In this document: positions 8,921 to 18,428 of the stretch, in pieces
Numbering within the stretch: position 1 is the first letter of the stretch
Layout of the letters: each line of letters starts with the position of its first letter
The notes under the pieces: model-generated
Told to the model about the DNA's origin: nothing
What the model saw: only the letters and a program-made list of their open reading frames with translations
Databases searched by the model: none
Program-made: the position numbers and the translations under genes
Source: Candidatus Hydrogenedentota bacterium
Lineage (GTDB): Bacteria > Hydrogenedentota > Hydrogenedentia > Hydrogenedentales > SLHB01
Direction of reading: 5' to 3'
Assembly (NCBI GenBank): GCA_013359265.1
Contig: JABWCD010000001.1
Coordinates: forward strand, 167,000 to 230,999
DNA length: 64,000 bases

Positions 8921-9160
8921 ATGGCGGCAAACAACGTCGCGGAGATGGTCAAGAAGATCGTAGTCGAAAAGCTGGATCGCAAGCCCGAGGAGGTGACGCT
9001 TGAAGCGCGTTTCATCGACGATTTGGGCGCGGACTCGCTCGATCTGACAGAACTGTTGATGGCCCTCGAAGAGGAGTACAACGTCGAGATCGATGACGAG
9101 GCGAACGAAATCCAGACCGTCGGCGACGCGGTCAAGTACATCGAATCCAAGCTTCAATAA
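8921..9160 (+). CDS. acpP: Acyl carrier protein
   Basis: This carrier holds growing acyl chains on a phosphopantetheine arm during fatty acid synthesis. The arm attaches to Ser39 in [11 protein letters not shown], the canonical DSL motif. The protein is small (79 aa) and acidic, with the expected four-helix pattern and a final helix AVKYIESKL. It is followed by fabF after 114 bases that include a strong hairpin. The acpP-fabF-rnc order is common in bacteria and supports the assignment. Confidence 0.98.
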   Translation: MAANNVAEMVKKIVVEKLDRKPEEVTLEARFIDDLGADSLDLTELLMALEEEYNVEIDDEANEIQTVGDAVKYIESKLQ

Positions 9161-9210
9161 TTCTACCGCGCCCCAATTAGGCGCGTTGGTAATAGGTAGA
9201 TTGTCTGGAT

Positions 9211-9246
9211 CGCCCAGGCCGTGGCACAATCGCCGCGGCCTGGGCG
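9211..9246 (+). terminator. Stem-loop between acpP and fabF
   Basis: CGCCCAGGCCGTGG (9211-9224) pairs with CCGCGGCCTGGGCG (9233-9246): 14 pairs with one G-T, and an 8-base loop. The following bases contain a short GTTTTGGG. It probably acts as a partial terminator or mRNA stabiliser, letting acpP be made in excess over fabF. Confidence 0.55.
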
Positions 9247-9274
9247 TTCGGCGTTTTGGGCCGCAAGGAGTTTC

Positions 9275-10513
9275 ATGCGTACGAAGGTGGTGGTGACCGG
9301 GTTCGGCGTTGTGTCGCCGATGGGTAATGATGTGCGCACGTTTTGGGCGAACGTGTGCGCCGGCAAGTCGTGCATCAAGACAATCGATCGGTGGGACGCA
9401 ACCGTACTGCCGACACAGATTGCCGGGCTGGCGCCGTCGCTCGATATGCCGGACATGTCGTCAAAGGACTTGCGGCGGCGCGATCTATATACGATTTACG
9501 CGCTGTACGCGGCGGTCGAGGCGTGGAACCAGTCCGGTCTGGATATCGACAAGGAAGTGCCGGAGCGCTGCGGCACGGTGGTTGGCAGCGGAATTGGCGG
9601 GATTCAGACCCTGGAGGAGAGTCACGAAAAGTTCATGGGCGCCGGTTACAGGCAACTTTCGCCCCTGACGATTCCCAAGCTGATATCGAACATGGGCGCG
9701 GGTGAAGTCGCAATCCGGCTGGGATTGAAGGGGCCGAACAAGTCAATCGTGACGGCGTGTGCGACGGGCGCGCAGAGCATCAGCGACGCGGCACACATGA
9801 TTCGCTCGGGCGTTGTCGACGTGATGGTGTGCGGTGGCGCGGAGGCCTCGATCACGCCGTACGCCATGGGCGGATTCTGCGCGATGAAGGCGATGTCGCG
9901 CCGAAACGACGAGCCCGAACGCGCGAGCCGTCCGTTCGACATCGATCGCGACGGATTCGTCATGGGCGAGGGCGCAGGCGTGCTGGTGTTGGAATCGGAA
10001 CGACACGCGCGGTCGCGCGGTGCGGAGATTCTCGGTGAGATTGCGGGCAGCGGCGAAACCTGCGACGCGTATCACATCACGGCGCCTTCACCAGACGGTA
10101 CGGGCGCGGCGGCGGCGATGAGGGCGGCGCTCGCTGACGCGCAGGTGAACACGACTGACGTAGGTTACTTTAACGCGCACGGAACGAGTACGAAGCACAA
10201 CGACGCGAGTGAATCGCTGGCATTGCGGCTGGTGTTCGGCGAGGACATGCCGCCGGTAAGCTCGACAAAGTCGATGATGGGCCACTTGCTGGGCGCCGCA
10301 GGATCGATTGAGGCCATCATTTGCCTGCTTGGCATTCGGGACGGTGTGCTTCCCCCATCGATTAACTATGATTCACCCGATCCTGAGTGTGTAGTGAACC
10401 TTGTTGCTAATGAAGCGCGTGAAGCGAAATTTGCAGTCGCCATGTCCAATTCATTAGGATTTGGCGGACATAACGCCTCGTTGTTGCTGAAACGGTATGA
10501 TGGTATCGAGTGA
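9275..10513 (+). CDS. fabF: Beta-ketoacyl-ACP synthase II
   Basis: FabF condenses acyl-ACP with malonyl-ACP during fatty acid elongation. The thiolase-fold active site is complete: Cys162 in TACATGAQS, His302 in AHGTSTKHND, Lys332 and His337 in TKSMMGHLLGAAG. Length (412 aa) is normal. The start at ATG 9275 has AAGGAG close upstream (CGCAAGGAGTTTC); an in-frame GTG at 9221 lies inside the intergenic hairpin region and is rejected. The 3' end overlaps the rnc start by 17 bases, so the two are translationally coupled. Confidence 0.97.
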   Translation: MRTKVVVTGFGVVSPMGNDVRTFWANVCAGKSCIKTIDRWDATVLPTQIAGLAPSLDMPDMSSKDLRRRDLYTIYALYAAVEAWNQSGLDIDKEVPERCGTVVGSGIGGIQTLEESHEKFMGAGYRQLSPLTIPKLISNMGAGEVAIRLGLKGPNKSIVTACATGAQSISDAAHMIRSGVVDVMVCGGAEASITPYAMGGFCAMKAMSRRNDEPERASRPFDIDRDGFVMGEGAGVLVLESERHARSRGAEILGEIAGSGETCDAYHITAPSPDGTGAAAAMRAALADAQVNTTDVGYFNAHGTSTKHNDASESLALRLVFGEDMPPVSSTKSMMGHLLGAAGSIEAIICLLGIRDGVLPPSINYDSPDPECVVNLVANEAREAKFAVAMSNSLGFGGHNASLLLKRYDGIE

Positions 10514-11213
10514 GCGCGAAGCGGAATTGGAGACCCTCCGTGACCGGCTCGATTTGGGCGTTCGAGATTTCGATCTACTTGATCGGGCCTTGACCCACGC
10601 CTCGATTCAGTCCGAACAGAGTGGCCCGGCATACGACTATGAGTCGCTTGAGTTCCTGGGCGATGCCGTGCTGAGTCTGGCGGTGGCCCACCACCTCTTC
10701 GTGCACGCACCTGACCGCACTCCGGGCGAGTACAGCAGGATGCGCGCGCGTATCGTCAATCAACAGGGCTTGTGCCGGGTTGCGGAGCGCATCGAGATTG
10801 GACCCGCCATCCGGCTTGGCAAGGGCGAGGAAATGTCCGGCGGCCGAAAGCGATCGGCGCTGTTAGCCGATTGTCTTGAAGCATTGATCGGGGCGATATA
10901 CCTCGATCAGGGCTTGGACGCGGCGAAGCGGTTTGTCGAGCGAGTCTTCAGCCGGGAGTTGGAGTCGGCGTCGCAGGCAGACGCGGGCTGGGACCACAAG
11001 TCTCGTCTTCAGCAATACTGCCAAGCGGAAAAGCTTGCGTTGCCGCGCTTCGAGTTGGTCGGTTCCGAGGGGCCGGACCACCAGAAGCAATTTGAAGTTG
11101 AAGTATACCTTCGCGGCGAGCCAGCGGGCCGGGGAATCGGTCTAAGCAAGAAAGAAGCCGAGCAGAATGCGGCGCGGTTGGCGCTGCTGCGAGAGGGATT
11201 GCTTATCGAATGA
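10497..11213 (+). CDS. rnc: Ribonuclease III
   Basis: This dsRNA-specific endonuclease processes rRNA precursors and regulates mRNAs. The catalytic domain carries LEFLGDAVL (Glu52, Asp56) and LLADCLEALIGAIYLDQG (Asp125, Glu128), the four metal-binding acids. The C-terminal dsRNA-binding domain spans about 160-235 (DHKSRLQQYCQ to KKEAEQNAARLAL). Length is 238 aa. The start overlaps the fabF end, and a second Met follows directly, so the exact start may differ by one codon. Confidence 0.97.
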   Translation: MMVSSEREAELETLRDRLDLGVRDFDLLDRALTHASIQSEQSGPAYDYESLEFLGDAVLSLAVAHHLFVHAPDRTPGEYSRMRARIVNQQGLCRVAERIEIGPAIRLGKGEEMSGGRKRSALLADCLEALIGAIYLDQGLDAAKRFVERVFSRELESASQADAGWDHKSRLQQYCQAEKLALPRFELVGSEGPDHQKQFEVEVYLRGEPAGRGIGLSKKEAEQNAARLALLREGLLIE

Positions 11214-11275
11214 CCGACTTAACGGTCGGTTGGGTATGGAAGAATCAGGTTTCACAACCGGGTCGAGGGGGGAGT

Positions 11276-13318
11276 ATGAGCATCGGCTTTCTCGATATCA
11301 CTGGATTCACGAGTCTTTGTGTTCTAGCCTTTGTGGGCTATCTTGCGAGCTACGTACTTTCAAAGCCGCAGGGCACGGAACGGATGGCGGCGATTTCTGG
11401 ACTCGTTCAAAAGGGGGCAGCCGCTTTTCTGCGGCGCGAGTACCGGTACGTACTGGTCACAGTTTTTATTCTCGGCGTGTTCATTACGGTAGTCGGTGAA
11501 GCGCGGCCCGATCTCCCGCTCGGTTGGCGGACAACTGTGGCGTTCTTTGCAGGTGCGCTTGCAAGCACGCTTGCAGGATTCCTTGGAATGTATATTGCCA
11601 CGCGTTCAAATGCGCGTACATGCGAGGCGGCGCGGACAGGCGGCGTGAAGGCGGCATTGGACGTAGCATTGAGCGGCGGCGCCGTGATGGGGATGGGCGT
11701 TGTAGGAATCAGCCTGCTGGGGCTCATCATCGTTTACTGGCTGTTTAACGGGGAAGCGCAGATCGTCAATGGTTACGCGATGGGTGCGTCGCTGGTCGCA
11801 TTGTTTGCACGGTCGGGTGGAGGCATCTACACGAAGGGCGCCGACATGGGCGCGGACCTTGTAGGAAAGGTCGAGGCGGGGATTCCCGAAGACGACCCGC
11901 GCAATCCAGCCGTCATCGCGGACAATGTGGGCGATAACGTGGGCGACGTGGCAGGGTTGGGCGCCGACCTGCTCGAGTCGTATGTTGAATCGATAATCGC
12001 GGCACTGGCCGTGGCCACGGCGATGAGTATGGCCCCCGAATACGTCCGTGCGTTTCCATTCCTGGTGGCCTCGATAGGCGCGTTCGCTTCAATCGTCGGC
12101 GTGATGTACACGAAGGTATTTTCGAGGAGCAACCCGCAGAAGGCGCTGATGTTCGGCACGTATGTGGCAGCGGTGCTTACATTGGTTGGCATTGGGATTC
12201 ATGCGCAATTCTATGGAGAGCCGTTCACACTTAATGGGGTGACCTATGGCAAGTTCGGACCTTTTCTCGCGTGCGTGTTAGGAATTATTGCCGGTATGGT
12301 TGTCGGCTTCATGAGTGAGTACTTTACGTCGGGATCGTATCGGCCAGTGCAGCGGCTCGCGGAAGGGTGTCAGACCGGACCGGCGATTGCGGTGACGGAG
12401 GGTACGGCGGTGGGCATGCAAAGCGTGGCAATTCCGATCATCGTATTGGCGCTCGCCAACATTGGCGCTTATCACGTGGCGGGTGTATACGGCGTGGCGA
12501 TTGCCGCTCTGGGCATGTTGGCGACAACGGGCATCGTCGTCGCCGTGGATTCGTACGGTCCTATCGCGGACAACGCGGGGGGGATCGCCGAAATGAGCCA
12601 CCTGGACCCGAGTGTGCGAAAGATTACGGACAATCTCGACGCAGTCGGCAACACGACGGCCGCGATTGGCAAGGGATTCGCGATTGGCTCGGCGGCGTTC
12701 GCCGCGATTGGGCTTTTGAGCGCGTTCCTGATTTCGGCGAGGCTCACGGAACACTCGATTGCGATTTCGAATCCATACATCCTCAGCGGCATTCTTATCG
12801 GCGGTATGGTTCCATTCTTCTTCTCCTCGATGCTGTTTCGCGCGGTAAGCAAGAGCGCGTTCGCGATGATTGGAGAAGTGCGACGCCAGTTCGCAGAGAT
12901 TCCCGGGCTTAAGGAAGGAAAAGAGGGCGTCTATCCCGACAGTGCGAAGTGCGTCGATATCGCGACGCGGGGCGCGATTCAAGGTATGATGGTCCCGGGC
13001 ATAACTGCCATCGCGCTGCCAATCGTCGTAGGATTCGCAATGGGGGCCGAGGCGCTCGCGGGAATGCTGGTGGGTTCGATTTGTACGGGCGTTATGCTCG
13101 GAATCCAGACCGCGAATTCCGGGGGCGCGATGGACAATGCGAAGAAGTACATTGAAGAGGGGCACTTTGGCGGCAAGGGGTCCGACGCGCACAAGGCCGC
13201 GGTAGTTGGCGATACCGTGGGCGATCCGTTGAAGGACACCGTCGGCCCGTCGATTAATATCTTGATCAAGCTGATGTGCGTAATTTCCTTGGTACTTGCG
13301 CCGTTGTTTGCGAAATAG
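11276..13318 (+). CDS. hppA: K+-dependent membrane-bound pyrophosphatase
   Basis: This integral membrane enzyme couples hydrolysis of cytoplasmic pyrophosphate to H+ or Na+ export. It has about 16 hydrophobic spans. The signature [16 protein letters not shown] (185-200) is followed by [10 protein letters not shown] (215-224). A second metal-binding cluster ([12 protein letters not shown]) lies near 425-436, and late [15 protein letters not shown] is intact. At [10 protein letters not shown], Ala462 and Gly465 replace the Lys/Thr pair of K+-independent enzymes, so this belongs to the K+-dependent subfamily. Ion choice (Na+ versus H+) is not settled here. Start 11276 follows GGGGGGAG; an ATG at 11210 overlapping the rnc stop is less likely. 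Length 680 aa. Confidence 0.96.
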   Translation: MSIGFLDITGFTSLCVLAFVGYLASYVLSKPQGTERMAAISGLVQKGAAAFLRREYRYVLVTVFILGVFITVVGEARPDLPLGWRTTVAFFAGALASTLAGFLGMYIATRSNARTCEAARTGGVKAALDVALSGGAVMGMGVVGISLLGLIIVYWLFNGEAQIVNGYAMGASLVALFARSGGGIYTKGADMGADLVGKVEAGIPEDDPRNPAVIADNVGDNVGDVAGLGADLLESYVESIIAALAVATAMSMAPEYVRAFPFLVASIGAFASIVGVMYTKVFSRSNPQKALMFGTYVAAVLTLVGIGIHAQFYGEPFTLNGVTYGKFGPFLACVLGIIAGMVVGFMSEYFTSGSYRPVQRLAEGCQTGPAIAVTEGTAVGMQSVAIPIIVLALANIGAYHVAGVYGVAIAALGMLATTGIVVAVDSYGPIADNAGGIAEMSHLDPSVRKITDNLDAVGNTTAAIGKGFAIGSAAFAAIGLLSAFLISARLTEHSIAISNPYILSGILIGGMVPFFFSSMLFRAVSKSAFAMIGEVRRQFAEIPGLKEGKEGVYPDSAKCVDIATRGAIQGMMVPGITAIALPIVVGFAMGAEALAGMLVGSICTGVMLGIQTANSGGAMDNAKKYIEEGHFGGKGSDAHKAAVVGDTVGDPLKDTVGPSINILIKLMCVISLVLAPLFAK

Positions 13319-13339
13319 CCGGGCGGGAGTGCTTTGCGG

Positions 13340-13370
13340 GCGAGGGTCTTCCGCAGCGAAAGGCCCTCGC
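13340..13370 (+). terminator. Stem-loop after hppA
   Basis: GCGAGGGTCTT (13340-13350) pairs with AAGGCCCTCGC (13360-13370) over 11 positions including one G-T, with a 9-base loop. A short TTTCGTT follows. It lies 21 bases after the hppA stop and ends the acpP-to-hppA run. Confidence 0.6.
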
Positions 13371-13435
13371 TTTCGTTGGAGTCGTTCCCTTTTTGTTCGT
13401 TTCACGCTTCCGGCGAACCGGGGGTCTTTCTCACG

Positions 13436-14539
13436 ATGACTGTTCCAGACATCGAACGCAACGCAAGCAAGCGAATCGTGTGCGTGGATCAACTACGCGG
13501 GTACGCGATTTTCGGCATGTTGATCGTAAACGCGAAGGGTCTGTTCTTTTCCCCCGTCGAGAAGTACTTCGCGGGCTCGGAGTGGCAGGCCGCCTACGAG
13601 GCCTTCATCTTCCAGATCAGTCACCATCGCGAGAATTTCACGTACGCTGACACGATCGCGCCGCTGTTTGTATTCGTGGTGGGAATGGGCATGCGCCTTT
13701 CGTGGCTGCGCCGTAGTGCGGGAGCGAACGCCGCGGAGAGTCGTAAGGCGTTACTGAAACGCTACTGCCTGCTTGTCCTGATTGGCTTTACGATTTATAC
13801 GGGCTGGTTGTGGGACGCACTGACAGACATTGGATTGGCCGGCCTGTTGGCGATCCCGCTGATAGACAAAAAGCCGCGCACGCGGGTCATCGCCGCGTTC
13901 GTGTTCGTCCTGGCATATCAATGCATTCATTCGTTCACGTCGTACGGTCATTGGTCGATGCACGGGAAGTTCTCCGAAGCCGATCCTGAATACGTGCCAC
14001 TCCTCGTCCGGCTGGTGCCGCTCGATGACACATTATTCGCGGTGACACTGAACGGCGGCCCGCTGGGTCCCTTGAGTTGGGTCATGATGCTGTTGTTTGG
14101 ATCGGTTGCGTACGACGTGTTGTCGGCCAAGAACGAGAAGAGGTTCGTTGTACAGTGCGCCGCGTGGGGCGTCGGCCTTTGCGCGCTGGGGTATGCGCTT
14201 CACGTTGCGTGGGGAAGCGCGAAGCCCGAATGGCCGTTCTCGGCGCGTTACATGACCGCGCCGTTTCCGTTATGGTCGACGGGACTCTGTTTCCTGCAGT
14301 TGCTCGCTTTCTATTTGTTATGCGACAAACTGAACATTCGTGTTCCGACATTCACATCGGTCGGCATGAACCCGCTCGCTCTCTATATTTTCCAAAGCCT
14401 GTTTCTCGATGTGGCGGACGATTTTGCGCCGGAGCAGTTGTCGTTATTTGTAGGTGTTCTTGGCTTCTTTGCATTCTGGGGCCTTATAGCAGGCGCCGCC
14501 TATTACCTGCATCGAAAGCGAATTTATATCAAGCTCTGA
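13436..14539 (+). CDS. HGSNAT/DUF5009-like multispan membrane acyltransferase-type protein
   Basis: A polytopic membrane protein of 367 aa with about ten hydrophobic segments. The opening CVDQLRGYAIFGMLIVNAKG, followed by ADTIAPLFVFVVGMGMRLS, matches the pattern of the COG4299/DUF5009 group. That group is related to heparan-alpha-glucosaminide N-acetyltransferase, which moves an acetyl group across the membrane to a sugar. The C-terminal GMNPLALYIFQSL is also typical. The substrate is unknown. The start at 13436 (MTVPDIE) is preferred over an ATG at 13334, which would add 34 residues running through the hppA terminator. It stands alone between hppA and the PLP enzyme. Confidence 0.7.
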   Translation: MTVPDIERNASKRIVCVDQLRGYAIFGMLIVNAKGLFFSPVEKYFAGSEWQAAYEAFIFQISHHRENFTYADTIAPLFVFVVGMGMRLSWLRRSAGANAAESRKALLKRYCLLVLIGFTIYTGWLWDALTDIGLAGLLAIPLIDKKPRTRVIAAFVFVLAYQCIHSFTSYGHWSMHGKFSEADPEYVPLLVRLVPLDDTLFAVTLNGGPLGPLSWVMMLLFGSVAYDVLSAKNEKRFVVQCAAWGVGLCALGYALHVAWGSAKPEWPFSARYMTAPFPLWSTGLCFLQLLAFYLLCDKLNIRVPTFTSVGMNPLALYIFQSLFLDVADDFAPEQLSLFVGVLGFFAFWGLIAGAAYYLHRKRIYIKL

Positions 14540-14623
14540 GCCGGCTTCGCCGCGGACGGGACCGATACGCACATTGCCACGCTATTGCATCCGCCCCCCA
14601 AAACGCGCACACTATCTCGATCT

Positions 14624-16162
14624 ATGAAGGCCACACCCAGTTCCATCGACACTGCAAACGCGCCCGCCGAGCGCCCGGACACCGACCTGTTTACGCGTCC
14701 GCTGTGGCGCGCCGAAGACTTGGGCAAACCGATCCCCGCGTCGCCGCACGCTGCATCGGTGGCAATGCCGCTCTGGGAACACGTCGTGCGCTATGAGCAG
14801 AAGGACCCGGCGCTGCTCGATACGCTGCAATGCGGGTACCCAAGGTTCGTGTTCAATCCGATCGTCAACGAGTTGTTTCGCGAGTGCCGAAGGCGGTTTG
14901 CGAACGAGAATGAATTGTGCCTCGCGTTTCCGTCCCGGCGAATTGCAGAGCGGTGCGCGCGGTTCCTGGACGAAACCGCGGGGTTCCCGTCACGAATCGA
15001 GGACTTCGGATTAAACGATGTACACGCCGTAGTGTTTTCCAACGAAGCGTTCGACGCGGCGAAGAGCTTCTGGCAGCATTACGGCAACATTGTAAGTTCG
15101 CGTTTGGCACAGGCGACGCTGGCGGGCCGGGAACTGCCGTACGAAACAACCGACGCAAAAAGGACGCTGACCGAGCGCATTGCCTCACTGATCGGCTCCG
15201 TTGCGAAGGACATTCGGTTGTATCCATCGGGAATGGCCGCGCTGTCGGGGGCGCTCGATTGCGTGCGCGCCAACCGGCCCGGCGCGAAGACCATTCAGCT
15301 TGGCCTGCCCTATGTGGACTTGCTGCGCATTCAATCCAAGTGGGGACCGGAGGCGACATTTTATCCCGCGGCGAACGCGGAGGTGTTCGACGCATTGGCA
15401 TGGCAGGTCGAGAACGAGCACATTGCGGCGGTGTTCTGCGAACACCCGGGGAATCCACTGCTGCAATGCGCGGACATCGAGCGTTTGTCGACGTTACTGC
15501 GCGCGCATGGTGTGCCGTTGGTCGTGGACGAAACCCTCGGGTCGTTTCTCAATGTGGACGTGCAGCCGTTCGCGGACATCGTGGTTACGAGTTTGACGAA
15601 ATACTTCTCTGGTGTGGGCGACGTAATGGGCGGATCGCTTGTGCTGAGCACGGCGTCTCCATTTCACGACGTGCTCGCGCGGCACCTGCGCAGACAATTC
15701 GAGGACCGGCTTTGGGAGGAGGACGCGGCCGTGCTGGAGGCAAATTCGCGCGATTTTGTCGAGCGGATGCAGCGCATCAATGCAAATGCGGAACAGATCT
15801 GCGACGTCTTGCGCACGCATCCGAAGGTGCAGCACGTGTACTTCCCGAAATTCGAGACACCTGACTTCTACAAGTTAGCCTGCCACACCAACGCGGGATA
15901 TGGCGGAATGTTTTCATTGGTGCTCAAGGGCGCCGCGGCCAACGCCCCACGATTCTACGACGCGCTGCGCGTCTCGAAGGGGCCAAGCCTGGGCACAAAC
16001 TACACCCTGGCGTGTCCATATACGTTGCTTGCGCATTTCGACGAATTGGATTGGGTGGAGTCGATCGGCGTGTCACCACATCTTGTTCGAGTGTCCGTGG
16101 GAATCGAGGAATCGGGCGACTTGATTGGCCGTTTCGAACAGGCGCTGGATTCGGTGGAGTAG
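14624..16162 (+). CDS. PLP-dependent Cys/Met metabolism enzyme, long-form cystathionine gamma-synthase type
   Basis: Fold-type I PLP enzyme of 512 aa. The C-terminal 320 residues carry the family core: FCEHPGNPLLQ, VDETLGSF and the PLP lysine in TSLTKYFSG (about Lys326). A domain of about 190 residues precedes it (YPRFVFNPIVNELF; AFPSRRIAERCARFL), making the protein roughly 120 residues longer than bacterial MetB or MetC. This layout resembles fungal-type cystathionine gamma-synthases. The expected reaction joins an activated homoserine with cysteine, but a lyase or sulfhydrylase cannot be excluded. Start 14624 is the first ATG; no Shine-Dalgarno sequence is evident. An upstream TTG at 14585 is in frame. 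Confidence 0.8.
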   Translation: MKATPSSIDTANAPAERPDTDLFTRPLWRAEDLGKPIPASPHAASVAMPLWEHVVRYEQKDPALLDTLQCGYPRFVFNPIVNELFRECRRRFANENELCLAFPSRRIAERCARFLDETAGFPSRIEDFGLNDVHAVVFSNEAFDAAKSFWQHYGNIVSSRLAQATLAGRELPYETTDAKRTLTERIASLIGSVAKDIRLYPSGMAALSGALDCVRANRPGAKTIQLGLPYVDLLRIQSKWGPEATFYPAANAEVFDALAWQVENEHIAAVFCEHPGNPLLQCADIERLSTLLRAHGVPLVVDETLGSFLNVDVQPFADIVVTSLTKYFSGVGDVMGGSLVLSTASPFHDVLARHLRRQFEDRLWEEDAAVLEANSRDFVERMQRINANAEQICDVLRTHPKVQHVYFPKFETPDFYKLACHTNAGYGGMFSLVLKGAAANAPRFYDALRVSKGPSLGTNYTLACPYTLLAHFDELDWVESIGVSPHLVRVSVGIEESGDLIGRFEQALDSVE

Positions 16163-16269
16163 CCGGACTCGAATTCGTCGGCGACTTGGCGGTCGAGGGG
16201 TTACGTCGGTGACCCTCCTGGCCCTGTGCGCGGCCGGTGACAGCCCCCTACGGCCGTGTACGTGCACGC

Positions 16270-17535
16270 CTAAAATCGAAGGGGGCGCGCACCGGGTTTG
16301 GATGCAAGCATCCGCCTGGCCTGTCCTGCGGTGAAGATCGATCCCGTGATCAGAAGCGGGCAATGCGCAGACGCTTCCTTCATTCCGACTGCAATCGCAT
16401 CGCGCAAAGGCGTTGTCATTTCGTGAGGAATTGCGCCCGCGGCTGCGGACAGCTTATCCGCCGGCGTTGCGCGCGACCCTTCAAATTCGGTGAGTATTAG
16501 TTTCCTGGCAAGCGGAGCGATTTCGCGGAGCATCTCACCCACGTCTTTGTCCGATGACGCGGCGAACACGACGACACAAGGCGGCATCGATTCCACGATT
16601 CGCTGAATCCCCGCAGGGTTATGCGCGACATCGATATAGACCGGCGGGTCGTCGAGCACGCGTTCCAGACGGCACGGCCACTGTGTGTCTGCAAGACCGC
16701 GCACGATGGCACTCTCGGTTATGGACAGATTTCGCTGGACGGACTCCATGAGCGCTACGGCAAGCGCGGCATTTTCCACCTGGTGCATACCCGCGAGACT
16801 GATCGGCGCGTCGGTCAAATTGAAAGTCGGCCCGCGGTAAGACAATGTTGACGACAACGGATCGCCACCGACCGCGAACGTAAAATCGCGTCCTTTGAGT
16901 TTGATCGGTGCATTGCATTCGCGCGCGACCGTCTCGATTACATCGAACGGGCCGGGCATGCATTCACCGACGACGACAGGGACACCCGTTTTGATGACAC
17001 CTGCCTTTTCGAACGCAATCTCTTCGAGCGTGTTTCCGAGATACTTCTGGTGATCGAGCGCTATGTTGGTTATCGCGCAGACTTCAGGTTCGACGACGTT
17101 GGTGGAGTCGAACCTCCCCCCCATCCCGACCTCGATGACGGCAACATCCACTTTACATTCCGCGAAGTGGCGTAAGGCAATCGCCGTGCAAACTTCGAAA
17201 TACGTCGGGGGATTCGGAAGTTCGTGCGAGGCTCCCCGGAAGAAGTCAATGTGGCGGTCAAGGTCTACGTCCGCTATCGGAGTGGCGTCTATTAGAAACC
17301 GCTCGGATACGTCCAGCAGGTGAGGGCTTGTGAAGCGCCCAACACGAAGGCCCGCAGCGCGCAGGATGGAAGCGGCAAATGCCACAACGCTCCCTTTACC
17401 ATTCGTGCCGGCGACGTGGATTACGGGATATCCGCGCTGAGGATTATTTGCCACATCCAGCAACCGCCGGATGTTGTCGATGCCGAGTTTTATGCCGTGG
17501 AATTCGAGACTGGCGAGGAAGTCGCGGGGCGTCAC
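16270..17535 (-). CDS. folC: Bifunctional folylpolyglutamate synthase / dihydrofolate synthase
   Basis: FolC adds glutamate to dihydropteroate and then to tetrahydrofolates, consuming ATP. The P-loop HVAGTNGKGSV is at residues 40-50, with SPHLLDVSERFLID soon after. GMGGRFDSTN, TNIALDHQKYLG and FEKAGVIKTGVPVV are all intact, as is the C-terminal ligase domain (DVAHNPAGIQ). Length 421 aa. Its first codons overlap the accD stop by four bases (ATGA), so the two are translationally coupled; accD-folC order is widespread. Confidence 0.96.
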   Translation of the reverse strand: MTPRDFLASLEFHGIKLGIDNIRRLLDVANNPQRGYPVIHVAGTNGKGSVVAFAASILRAAGLRVGRFTSPHLLDVSERFLIDATPIADVDLDRHIDFFRGASHELPNPPTYFEVCTAIALRHFAECKVDVAVIEVGMGGRFDSTNVVEPEVCAITNIALDHQKYLGNTLEEIAFEKAGVIKTGVPVVVGECMPGPFDVIETVARECNAPIKLKGRDFTFAVGGDPLSSTLSYRGPTFNLTDAPISLAGMHQVENAALAVALMESVQRNLSITESAIVRGLADTQWPCRLERVLDDPPVYIDVAHNPAGIQRIVESMPPCVVVFAASSDKDVGEMLREIAPLARKLILTEFEGSRATPADKLSAAAGAIPHEMTTPLRDAIAVGMKEASAHCPLLITGSIFTAGQARRMLASKPGARPLRF

Positions 17536-18383
17536 TTGGGGGTGAGGTATTTCAGTAGCCGCCCGAGGGTATCGCGCATTTCCGGCCGCGGAACGATGCA
17601 GTCTACAAATCCGTTGTTAAACTGCGATTCCGCGGACTGAAATCCTTCGGGCAATTTGACTTTCAAAGCGCCTTCGATGAGACGCGGGCCAGCGAACCCG
17701 ATCTGGGCGCCCGGCTCGGCAATGAGAATGTCACCAAGACTCGCGAAGCTCGCGTACACGCCGCCCGTGGTGGGGTGAGTGAGCACGGAGATATACGGGA
17801 TCGCGGCTTCGTTCAGCGCGCGCACTGCGTCAGTCGTCTTTGCCATTTGCATCAGACCAAGGATGCCTTCATCCATGCGCGCGCCGCCGGACGACGTGAA
17901 CACAACGTAGGGAACCCGCTCCCGAACGGCGTCGTCCGCCGCGCGGCAAAACTTTTCGCCGAGCGCGGACCCCATGCTACCACCGAGGAAGGTGAAGTCC
18001 ATCGCGCCGAAAACCGCGCGGGCCGTGTCAATCGTTCCGAAGCCCGTGACGATGGATTCCGTAACGTCCGTCTTTGCGTGGGCGCGTTTCACGCGCTCGG
18101 GATAGGAGTAGGACTGTTCGGGGATTACGAATCCGAGCGGGTCGGCGGATTGTACTTCCATGTGCGTTTCGCTGAAGGAATCGGGATCGAGCAGGAACCC
18201 AAGCCGCTGCCGCGCCGTGATTCGGTTGTGGTGCCCACATTGGGGGCACACCATCAGGTTCTCTTCGACCTCGGTAGTTGAGACGGTCTTCTCGCAACCG
18301 GGGCACTTCGAGAACATACCGTCGGGCACGCTGCTTTTGCGGCCAATCACGGACACGAAGCGACGGCGCTTCAGAAACGGCAT
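17532..18383 (-). CDS. accD: Acetyl-CoA carboxylase carboxyltransferase subunit beta
   Basis: AccD and AccA transfer carboxyl from biotin to acetyl-CoA, giving malonyl-CoA, the first step of fatty acid synthesis. A four-cysteine zinc ribbon is at the N-terminus (Cys27, Cys30, Cys46, Cys49), followed by the crotonase-fold carboxyltransferase domain with FTSSGGARMDEGILGLMQM and LTHPTTGGVYASFA. Length is 283 aa. AccA is not nearby. It leads a unit with folC. Confidence 0.97.
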   Translation of the reverse strand: MPFLKRRRFVSVIGRKSSVPDGMFSKCPGCEKTVSTTEVEENLMVCPQCGHHNRITARQRLGFLLDPDSFSETHMEVQSADPLGFVIPEQSYSYPERVKRAHAKTDVTESIVTGFGTIDTARAVFGAMDFTFLGGSMGSALGEKFCRAADDAVRERVPYVVFTSSGGARMDEGILGLMQMAKTTDAVRALNEAAIPYISVLTHPTTGGVYASFASLGDILIAEPGAQIGFAGPRLIEGALKVKLPEGFQSAESQFNNGFVDCIVPRPEMRDTLGRLLKYLTPK

Positions 18384-18428
18384 GGCACAGTTCCTCCCCG
18401 AGCGGCCTTCCGCACGTTGGACGCGGGA

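Noticed and set aside
12278-13492. A 404-codon open frame antisense to hppA
   Set aside because: It lies opposite conserved hppA sequence, has no start signal and reads as basic low-quality protein.
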